A DNA stretch of 64,000 nt from Diabrotica undecimpunctata (Eukaryota > Arthropoda > Insecta > Coleoptera > Chrysomelidae), in assembly GCF_040954645.1 (NCBI RefSeq), contig NC_092808.1, positions 82,089,889-82,153,888 of the forward strand, read 5' to 3'. The notes beneath the pieces are model-generated. The model searched no databases. It had not been told where the DNA came from and saw nothing but the letters and a program-made list of their open reading frames with translations. Shown here in pieces: positions 56,500 through 64,000 of this stretch (its first letter is position 1; each line of letters opens with the position of its first letter). Both the position numbers and the translations under genes were made by a program.

Positions 56500-58688
56500 T
56501 CTCCGCATTCTTAAGTAAAGTTATACAACAGTATGCTGTATGACTTTACGTTTGTCACAATTTTCTTCCACTCATTTCGATCTGTGTATAGTTACATCCA
56601 GTTTCTCACTTTCAGGATTTAAATATCCCTCTGTGGGTCTTTCCATTTCTGGCTTCCATCTGGTGACCTTCTTAATAAGTAGGTATTTTTTTGTTCTGTC
56701 TATGTGTTCCAGCCATCTCAGTCTACACTTAAATAAATCTAACTGTATCTTCTCCTTTCATTATGTCTCTCGGTTTATTTTTCTTCTCATTTCTCTATTT
56801 TCCATTCTTATCGAGCCCATAATTCTTCTGAGGATTGTCCTTTTGAATATTCTTAATCTTTCTTCATCTTGGCACATTGTCTCAGCTGCATATGTATCTA
56901 TTGGTCTGATTGCAACTCTGTATATTTTCAGTTTTGTATTTCTGAATAAGTTCTTGTCCTTCATTACCCTATGGTATCTCAAGTATGTTTTGTTGCCTGC
57001 TAGTATTCACTCTGCTACTTCTTCTCTTCTCTTATTTTTGCCATTTACAATTACTCCCAAATGAGTATTTAAATTGTTGAACTCTTTCAAAAGGGTAGTT
57101 TTCTATCTTATTTCTCTCGTCTTACTATCATCTCTTCTAGAGCAGATTAAATATTTTGTTCTTCCTTCGTTAATTTCTAGACCTCTTTTCCATGCATATG
57201 TTACTATTTGTGTTTAGGAGTGGAATATAGTTCCTTTATTTCCGCTGGCCTTGACTTCCTTCTACAACTATGTTGAATAGTGTGGTTGACAGGGAAGCAC
57301 TTTGCCACACTCCTGTTTCTATTGCAATTGAGTTTGTAATACCTTCTTCTGTTGTTATTTTAGCTCAAGATCCATCCATACTCATTTTTGTTAATCTTAT
57401 TAGCTTTTCTGGTATAACTTGAGATTTCATTTAGTTAAATAATTTATTTCCTCCAGTATAGTCAAAGGCATGTGGGGAGTTGTATGTTGTGTTCATGGCA
57501 TTTCTCAATTGTTTGTGAAAATATGTGGATCTGCCTTCTGTGAATCCCAGCTAGTAGTCCCCAATTTTTTCTCTGAATTAAGTGAGCTTTTGTCTGATGA
57601 GTAGGTACTGTTAGAATTTTGTGTACTGTACAGAGTAGAGATATTTGTCTATAGTTGTTACAGTCTGTTACTTTTCCTTTCTTAAATATTGGTATACTTC
57701 TGCTGTCTTTCTAATCCTCGAGCATTTCTTCTGCTTCCCATATTCTGCTTCACTGGTCTGCATTTTCTTTGTTGAACTTTTCATCATCATCATTGGCTCC
57801 ACAACCCATGGTGGGTCTTGGCCTGCTCAAGGATAAGTCCCCATTCTCTCCTATTCTTCGCCTTGGCTTTCCAGTTTCGTACTCCCAACATTCTCAAGTC
57901 TTCCTCCACCTGATCCTTAAATCGTGCTCTGGGCCTGCCTCTCCTTCTCACTCCATCTCTTCTTTGGTTATAAATATGTTTTGGCGGATCCATATAATTC
58001 ATTCTCTCTATGTGACCTAACCACCGCAACCGGTTTATTTTGATGGACCTTTGTTGAACTTTTACAAATTAAAATACTTAAGCGCTGTCATTACTATTCT
58101 GTTCTAGGTTCTTTAACAACTCTTTCCATCTATTTTTTTTGTTTTTGTAACATTGGTCTGCTATTTTCTTTGTATTCATTTCGATAATGTTCTTTAGTTA
58201 ATATATTTCCTTCTCTCCTAGCACCTCTTCAACTGAATTCAAAATGGATTATGTTATATTATTTGTCCATATTTTCTCGAGTCTTATTTGTTTCTGTTAG
58301 ATTTTTCTTTAGGATTCATATGGTTCTCTTAGTTTCTGTACTCTTAACTTCTTTATAGGTTCCAGCTCCTCGTGCTTTGTCTTGTTCTCTCTATTTTAAT
58401 TACCTTCATTTTTATTTTTCTTATTAATAGAAAATATTCTGTGTCCGCGTTTGCTCCTCTATATGATCTGACGTCACGTTTTATTGTTTTCCATTTTTTG
58501 GATATTAGTATATGATCTACCTGTTGTGCTAGGTATCAGCCATGTTACTTTATGTTCTCTTCTGTGCACGAAGTTTGTGCTTATAATGTAACTGTTTGTT
58601 ATTGCTGCTAGGTGGCATAATTTTCTTCGTTTAAATAAATAAATCGTTTTCTTCAGTTATATTTAGTCTCTTTAAATCCCATAGACGC
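56500..58688 (-). pseudogene. Decayed LINE (EN and RT), interrupted by a nested LINE tail
   Basis: On the minus strand from 58688 down the endonuclease end is readable (VDHILISKKWKTIKRDVRSYRGAN, about 58530-58440). A linker follows with IADQCYKNKKNRWKELLKN. After the nested insertion 57782-58048, RT pieces appear: IPIFKKGKVTDCNNYRQISLL (about 57680) and GLEINEGRTKYLICSR. The connection region reads KLKIYRVAIRPIDTYAAETM and RRIMGSIRMENREMRRKIN (56761-56982). RWLEHIDRTKKYLLIKKV closes it near 56690. Stops and shifts are frequent, and the YADD region is missing. Confidence 0.8.
57782..58048 (-). mobile_element. Nested LINE tail with 15-bp target duplication
   Basis: On the minus strand a 79-codon frame reads RWLGHIERMNYMDPPKHIYN, RRRGRPRARFKDQVEEDLRM and WGLILEQAKTHHGLWSQ, then ends in an ATGATGATGATG tail. 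CTTTGTTGAACTTTT is duplicated at 57767-57781 and 58049-58063. The frame is intact, so it is younger than its host. Confidence 0.92.
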
Positions 58689-58695
58689 ATTATCC

Positions 58696-61206
58696 GTATT
58701 TATTTGCCGAATTGTTTTAGTTATACTAGTAGTTTGTTCTTTTCTTCTGTAGTTTTAAGTTTTGCGGGCTCTACTGGCCTTAGACAATTTAACAATGTTG
58801 TTAATCACTTGGGTAGACTGCTAGATTTGGTCTTATCGCATTTCAGTTGTGAAGTTAAGCATGATGACTCACCTTTGGTCTATGAAGACTCTCATCACCC
58901 AGCTCTTCTAATATCATTTACGGATATATTTGTAAAAGAGCCTAAATTTAGGTATGGTTTGGAGCAGTTAACTTACAACTTTAAAAAAGCCAATTTTCCT
59001 GCTTTATATCGAGAACTGTATGAAACGGATTGGAACTCTCTGGATACTTCTAATGACGTTAATGAAACTTTAAATAACTTTTACGATAAGATTTTTTCTG
59101 TGTTCAATAAGTATATTCCAGTTTACAAAAACTTTAGCCATAAATACCCACCCTGGTTCGATGCTGATATCATTCACAACATCAAATTAAAAGCAAAGTT
59201 TAGAAAAAAGTTTAAACGATTCAAAAATCAGTGTGATTTGCTTGAGTTTCAACGGTTAAGACACCTTGTCAAATCAAAAATCAGCTTGGCCTACAATGTA
59301 TATGTCGAGAATATACAAATTGCCTTATCCATCAACCCCAAGAAGTTTTGGTCGTACGTAAATTCAAAAAATAAAAGTTCAAGAATTCCTGGTGTGATGA
59401 AATATAATGACATTACTACCTCCGACCCACAAAATATTGTGAATATGTTTGCAGAATTTTTCAAGAGTGTTTTTCTGTCATCAGATATTAATTTCAATGC
59501 TAACTCTTCCTCAATCAATGCAGATTACTTAAATTTTTATCCTATTTTAGAGTCTGAGATAATTTTGGCTAGTAAGAAATTGAAAGACAAAATGATGTGT
59601 GGACCTGATAATATTCCATCCTTTTTGGTTAAGGATTGCATAGGTGCCTTAACTGTGCCACTATTAAAAATTTTTAATTTATGTCTTCTTAACAAGGAAT
59701 ATCCGAGTCTCTGGAAGGAGTCAAAAGTGTGCCCAATATTCAAAACTGGTGAAAAGGGTCAGGTAGAAAACTACAGACCAATTTCCATTATTTGCAATCT
59801 ATCGAAAGTCTTTGAAATAGTTTTGTATAATCGTATTTACTCACCCACTCGTAATCAGCTGTCTCAATATCAACATGGTTTTGTCTCCAACCGGTCCACT
59901 GTGACAAACTTATTAATGGTCACACAATATATCTCAGCGGCCCTAGATAATAGAAGTCAAGTTGACGTCATATATACTGACTTTACGAAGGCGTTCGACA
60001 GAATTCACCACGGCGTATTACTTTCTAAATTGTGTCTCTTTGGTCTTTCTGAGGATGCCGTGACTTTTATGAGGTCTTACTTGTCAAATAGAACGCAGTT
60101 TGTTGCTTATAATGGTTACAAATCGGAAAAGTACCTAGCTTCTTCAGGGGTTCCACAAGGTTCTAATCTAGGTCCATTATTATTCTTGTTATTTATTAAC
60201 GATCTGTGTGAATTAATTTCTGCACCATGTTTATGTTATGCCGATGATTTAAAGATTTATTCATTGATAAGTGACCTTAATGATTGTCATTTTTTGCAGA
60301 GTGAACTGAATCGTGTACATGAATGGTGTAATGCAAATCATTTGAATCTTAATGCCAATAAGTGCAAAGTAGTTAGTTATTCTAGGAAACAATCTAATTT
60401 ATACCATCCTTATATTATCAATGGCAATGAACTTGAACGTTTAAATAAAATTAAAGACCTTGGAGTTACATTTGATTATAAACTCACCTTTGTTGAACAT
60501 GTAAATTTAAAGGTTAAAGAAGCACTTAAATCTTATGGATTCATAATTAGAAATAGTCGAAATCTCACTAATATTAAGGCAATTAAATTACTTTATTACA
60601 CTTTTGTACGCTGTAAACTGGAATATGCCTCTGTCATTTGGTCACCTTTTTATGATGTACATATCCAACTTATAGAGCAGGTGCAGCGTAAATTTTTAAA
60701 ATTTTTGTCTCTCAAAATTAACGGCATATATCCCAAGAGGGGCATCAGCAATAGTGAGTTGTGTAGCGGTTTGGACGTAGTATCATTAGAATCTAGACGA
60801 ATTAATGCCTCCCTAATATTCCTGTACAAGCTACTACATAATCTCATTGACTGCCCTGATATTCTTCGACAAATAAATTTTAACGTTCCATCTTATCCAG
60901 TGAGAAATTCAATTACGTTCAGAAATACACAAGCTAGAACTAATCTTATGTTAAATTCTCCTCTATTTCTCATGTGCAACTATTATAATTCCTTAAGTGC
61001 TTACTGCGATATATTTCACTGCAGTTTAAAGCAGCTTACTAGGATGGCTGAGATCTACCTAGGTGATTGAGTAGTTTCTTTATGTTAACGTAAAATACTC
61101 GAAAAATGTGTTATTTAGTTAGTACTTATGAATTATTAATATATCTTTTAATTGTAGTATTGTATTTTGTCCTATAAATGGATTCTGTTGGACAATAAAC
61201 GCTATT
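58696..61206 (+). mobile_element. 5'-truncated CR1/Jockey-type LINE with 7-bp target duplication
   Basis: The unit starts inside the endonuclease domain and ends in ACAATAAACGCTATTATTATT-type sequence. ATTATCC is duplicated at 58689-58695 and 61207-61213. It sits between the older minus LINE and the 3' UTR of the R4 LINE. Confidence 0.85.
58704..61070 (+). CDS. LINE ORF2 fragment: endonuclease end and reverse transcriptase
   Basis: The frame is open for 788 codons; the first codon listed is TTG and there is no native start, because the element is 5' truncated. Residues of about 28-72 are the endonuclease end, with RLLDLVLSH and the DSHHPALLI motif. RT follows: CGPDNIPSFLVKDC (299), ENYRPISIICNLSKVFE (355), QHGFVSNRSTVTNLL (390), YTDFTKAFDRIHH (424), SGVPQGSNLGPLLFLLFIND (481) and YADD at 512-515. 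The helical thumb and C-terminus end at the stop before 61071. Words and order fit the BS/Jockey/CR1 group of LINEs. RT copies LINE RNA at the nicked target. The absence of stops in a truncated copy points to recent insertion. Confidence 0.9.
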   Translation: MPNCFSYTSSLFFSSVVLSFAGSTGLRQFNNVVNHLGRLLDLVLSHFSCEVKHDDSPLVYEDSHHPALLISFTDIFVKEPKFRYGLEQLTYNFKKANFPALYRELYETDWNSLDTSNDVNETLNNFYDKIFSVFNKYIPVYKNFSHKYPPWFDADIIHNIKLKAKFRKKFKRFKNQCDLLEFQRLRHLVKSKISLAYNVYVENIQIALSINPKKFWSYVNSKNKSSRIPGVMKYNDITTSDPQNIVNMFAEFFKSVFLSSDINFNANSSSINADYLNFYPILESEIILASKKLKDKMMCGPDNIPSFLVKDCIGALTVPLLKIFNLCLLNKEYPSLWKESKVCPIFKTGEKGQVENYRPISIICNLSKVFEIVLYNRIYSPTRNQLSQYQHGFVSNRSTVTNLLMVTQYISAALDNRSQVDVIYTDFTKAFDRIHHGVLLSKLCLFGLSEDAVTFMRSYLSNRTQFVAYNGYKSEKYLASSGVPQGSNLGPLLFLLFINDLCELISAPCLCYADDLKIYSLISDLNDCHFLQSELNRVHEWCNANHLNLNANKCKVVSYSRKQSNLYHPYIINGNELERLNKIKDLGVTFDYKLTFVEHVNLKVKEALKSYGFIIRNSRNLTNIKAIKLLYYTFVRCKLEYASVIWSPFYDVHIQLIEQVQRKFLKFLSLKINGIYPKRGISNSELCSGLDVVSLESRRINASLIFLYKLLHNLIDCPDILRQINFNVPSYPVRNSITFRNTQARTNLMLNSPLFLMCNYYNSLSAYCDIFHCSLKQLTRMAEIYLGD

Positions 61207-61325
61207 ATTATCCAGATTTAGCCATACGGCTCACACTCCCTCTAAGGGGAAAATTCACTCATCCCAGATACCTACGGTATCAAAAGAATTGAGCTCTGGT
61301 GGGACTCTTTCCATGTTATCGAGTC
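61207..61325 (-). other. 3' UTR of the R4 LINE
   Basis: Follows the stop of the R4 ORF on the minus strand. It contains a GC-richer segment (CACTCCCTCTAAGGGG) that could form part of the RNA recognised by the RT. It is interrupted at its end by the preceding LINE. Confidence 0.6.
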
Positions 61326-64000
61326 CTAGGTGACTTGGTATGTCGGTGTATCTCCCAAAAATTTTCGTATGCATCTGGACGTCGAAAGTAACACAGCTTT
61401 CTGCATAATCTTATATAGATGTTCGTTTAGACCCAGCTTTTTTATGTTTTCTAGGAGGCTCTTCGGGATGACTCCAGTGGTAGAAAGAATAATGGGTATC
61501 GTCTGGGTACTTTCCATTCTCCATTGTCTCCTGATTTGTATTTCTAGATCTCTGTACTTGGCGATCTTTTCGTTGTATTTAACACGTAAATTATTGGTGT
61601 TGGGTATCGTCACATCAATAAGTGTTGTTTGCCTAGTAATTTTATTAACTAGTATGAGATCGGGTCTATTATGGGCCACTGGTTGGTCTGTAAGCACAGT
61701 GCGGTCCCAGTATAGCTTGTAGTTGTCATTTTCAAGCATTCTATCAGGGACGTATTGATAATAAGGAAGATGGTCGGTTTGGAGAAGTCCCAGTTTGTCA
61801 GCTAGTTCTTGGTGGATAATCTTTCCTACTGAGTCATGGCGTTCTTTATAATCAGTACCGACAAATGCCTGGCAGCCACCGGTAAGATGTTGGATGGTTT
61901 CTTGGGCTTGGCATCCATATCGGCATTTGTCATTTTGGACTTGGGGATCTTTAACAATATATTTCAGGTAATTTTTAGTTGGACTAACCTGATCCTGAAT
62001 GGCAAGTAGGAAACCCTCAGTCTCGGGAAACATCTTTCCTGATGTCAACCAATAGTTCGACGCTGTATTGTCGACATATTCTTGGCTGATCTCATTGAGA
62101 TGTCGCCCATGCAGAGGTTTACTCATCCAGGTGCGCATTTTGTCTTGTTTAGTCAGGTGGTTTATGCGCATTTCTTGTTCCCTCAGTTTAAGCGGCATCG
62201 TGTCATCTACTGCGCAAATTGCTCGATGTAAAGTAGATGTCTCAGCCTGTACCTGAAAATAAGTTCTTAAATTAGCAATTTGTTTATCCAATTGCTCACC
62301 TATATCCATAAGTCCTCTTCCCCCTTGATACCGCGGTAATGTTGTTCTCTCTACTGCACTGCGTGGGTGATGTTTTTGCGCCTTTGTGAGAAGTGTTCTT
62401 ACTTTCCGCTGAAGATCCTCTATATCTGTTTTTGACCACTTTATAATACCAAATGAGTAGCTCAGCGCGGAACAGGCGTACGTATTTAATGCCTTAAACA
62501 AATTTTTACTATTAAGATATGACCGATTTAGTTGTCTTACTCTTCGTACGAACTCCGAAGTTAGTTCAGTTTTCATTTGTTTATGGTCAATTTTCCGCGC
62601 TTGTTTTACTCCGAGATATTTGTACATATCATTTTCACCCATTGCCTCGATGTTTTGGCCATCTTGCATATCGAAACCTCCGGGCTGAATCTTTCCTCTG
62701 ACTATATTTAGTATACGGCACTTGTCTAGTCCAAAATTCATACTGATATCATTTGAGAAATTTTCTACAGTTTTTAGCATCTCATCTAGGTGGTTTCGAG
62801 TGGAAGCCATTAATTTTAAATCATCCATATACAACAGATGATTAAGCTTCGCTACAACAGTGTTGTTATTTTTGATGCTAAAACCTGAGTCAGTAGAGTT
62901 CAGCAGCTGAGATAGTGGGTTCATTGCTAGGCAGAACCAAAGTGGACTCAACGAGTCCCCCTGGAAAAGCCCCCGGTTAATAGGGATATTTTCAGTTTCG
63001 ATATTAATTTCACCCGGTATTTGAAGGTGAATTTTAGTCTTCCACTCTGCCATTATATTCTTCAAAAAGGTCACGAGATTATCATCGACTTTATATATTC
63101 TTAATATATCTACCAGCCATTCATGCGGCACTGAATCAAAAGCCTTCTTGTAGTCAATGAAGGCAGTAAACAGGTTTCTTTTTTTGGTGTATGCCTGGTT
63201 AGAAATGACTGAGTCGATAATAAGTTGTTCTTTGCAGCCCATGGAGCCCTTAGCGCATCCTTTCTGTTGAGGCTCTATGATATTGTTCAGAGCACAATGT
63301 TGGTAGATACGCCGGGCCACACAGGATGTGACCAATTTGTACAAAGTTGGAAGACAAGTAATTGGGCGGTACTTTGCTGGATCTTGGGTATTACTTTGAT
63401 CCTTCGGTATTAGATAAGTGGTTCCCTGAGTAAGAAATGATGGTATTTCCTGTGAATTAGAAATAATATTATTAATAAATACTGTTAAAAGCTCATGAAC
63501 ACTCCAAAACTTCTTTAGCCAGAAGTTTTGAACTCCGTCTGGTCCAGGAGATTTCCAGTTATGAAGCTCTTTGATAATGTTCGAGACTTCTTCAGTGGTG
63601 AAAGGTTCATAAGAAATATTACTGTAGTGTTGACAGTTGTTCGTCGTTTGTTCAATCCATCCAGCATTGTTATTATGAGTAGCTGGCGTCGAAAGTTGGT
63701 TTCCCCAAAACTCATGAATTTCTTCTTGGCTTGGGTAGGATTTATTATTTGCATTTTCTACAGTGGAATTAAGTTTCCTATAGAAAGCCTTCTCTGCTTG
63801 CTTAAAAAGTATGTTGTCGCATTTCCGGTGGTTACTAACCTTGTACCTCCTCAGGCGGCCTGAGTAAACAGATAGTTTTTGTTTTAATGTGTCCAGGCAT
63901 TGTTGAGGTGTGTTGTTTTCTGGATCATGTCGTGAGTGTCTTAGAGTGTTAAACAATATTTCTTCAGCTCTTTTGATGATTTTTCTACTTCTTACTCCTC
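61326..64000 (-). CDS. R4-clade LINE protein: RT and restriction-like endonuclease, N-terminus outside the window
   Basis: The minus frame is open from the window edge to the stop at 61326. The Met-equivalent at 63956 is only a TTG, and codons continue upstream (VRSRKIIKRAEE), so the start is beyond 64000. Numbering from 63956: RT with SPGPDGVQNFWLKKF (136), KYRPITCLP (195), FIDYKKAFDSVPH (266), GLFQGDSLSPLWFCLA (329) and YMDD at 376-379. Next comes a Cys/His cluster C678-x3-C682-x7-H690-x4-C695, and finally a PD-(D/E)XK endonuclease with RPD at 764-766 and Asp781 in LIDVTIP. RT before a C-terminal restriction-like endonuclease defines the R2/R4 superclade; the arrangement and wording fit R4 (Dong-like). 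Such elements cut preferred sites and prime cDNA there. No stop is present in about 890 codons. Confidence 0.93.
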   Translation of the reverse strand, partial: GVRSRKIIKRAEEILFNTLRHSRHDPENNTPQQCLDTLKQKLSVYSGRLRRYKVSNHRKCDNILFKQAEKAFYRKLNSTVENANNKSYPSQEEIHEFWGNQLSTPATHNNNAGWIEQTTNNCQHYSNISYEPFTTEEVSNIIKELHNWKSPGPDGVQNFWLKKFWSVHELLTVFINNIISNSQEIPSFLTQGTTYLIPKDQSNTQDPAKYRPITCLPTLYKLVTSCVARRIYQHCALNNIIEPQQKGCAKGSMGCKEQLIIDSVISNQAYTKKRNLFTAFIDYKKAFDSVPHEWLVDILRIYKVDDNLVTFLKNIMAEWKTKIHLQIPGEINIETENIPINRGLFQGDSLSPLWFCLAMNPLSQLLNSTDSGFSIKNNNTVVAKLNHLLYMDDLKLMASTRNHLDEMLKTVENFSNDISMNFGLDKCRILNIVRGKIQPGGFDMQDGQNIEAMGENDMYKYLGVKQARKIDHKQMKTELTSEFVRRVRQLNRSYLNSKNLFKALNTYACSALSYSFGIIKWSKTDIEDLQRKVRTLLTKAQKHHPRSAVERTTLPRYQGGRGLMDIGEQLDKQIANLRTYFQVQAETSTLHRAICAVDDTMPLKLREQEMRINHLTKQDKMRTWMSKPLHGRHLNEISQEYVDNTASNYWLTSGKMFPETEGFLLAIQDQVSPTKNYLKYIVKDPQVQNDKCRYGCQAQETIQHLTGGCQAFVGTDYKERHDSVGKIIHQELADKLGLLQTDHLPYYQYVPDRMLENDNYKLYWDRTVLTDQPVAHNRPDLILVNKITRQTTLIDVTIPNTNNLRVKYNEKIAKYRDLEIQIRRQWRMESTQTIPIILSTTGVIPKSLLENIKKLGLNEHLYKIMQKAVLLSTSRCIRKFLGDTPTYQVT

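Noticed and set aside
61330..63863. Plus-strand frames opposite the R4 LINE and minus-strand frames within the 58.7-61.1 kb LINE
   Set aside because: They are shadows of strong coding frames with RT motifs.

Overview
The window is AT-rich nuclear DNA from an animal, almost certainly an insect. It is dominated by transposable elements in several layers of nesting. The element families (R4, CR1/Jockey-like, Jockey, I-like and RTE-type LINEs, piggyBac, hAT, Tigger/pogo, Ty3/Gypsy) and the two host genes fit an insect with a large, repeat-rich genome. A beetle is possible, but that is a guess. There are no bacterial operons, CRISPR arrays, or recognisable rRNA or tRNA genes.

Layout. 1-2700: decayed LINE pieces. 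2756-8931: a complete, apparently intact Ty3/Gypsy LTR retrotransposon on the minus strand. Its two 349-bp LTRs look identical, it has a 4-bp target duplication, and it carries one open reading frame of about 1,814 codons. That protein has an N-terminal SAP-like motif and a C-terminal extension made of a TARG1-like macro domain followed by a CCCH zinc finger. This is the most unusual object in the window. 9300-15500: two 5'-truncated LINE tails with target duplications, a small unknown ORF and AT-rich spacer. 15523-22030: a decayed I-like LINE with another LINE tail nested inside it, then a second LINE fragment. 22998-33000: LTR-like repeats, a fold-back element, several dead LINEs and a piggyBac fragment. 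33116-45300: two dead piggyBac elements; the second was split by a two-family LINE insertion, and a hAT element sits at its right side. 45570-49430: a Jockey LINE split by a Tigger element.

Host genes are few. The first coding exon of an alpha-catulin gene lies at 51775-51861 (minus). A compact locus at 55334-55634 (plus) encodes complex I subunit NDUFB1, overlapped by an upstream 50-codon ORF. No further catulin exon was recognised; the gene would continue toward lower coordinates, so much of the element-rich region could lie in its first intron or between genes.

56048-64000: a 406-bp TA microsatellite, a decayed LINE with a nested LINE tail, a 5'-truncated CR1/Jockey-type LINE with a 788-codon open frame, and an R4-clade LINE running off the right edge. 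The better-preserved elements are the Gypsy copy, the 58.7-61.1 kb LINE and the R4 LINE. Most others carry stops, frameshifts or deletions.
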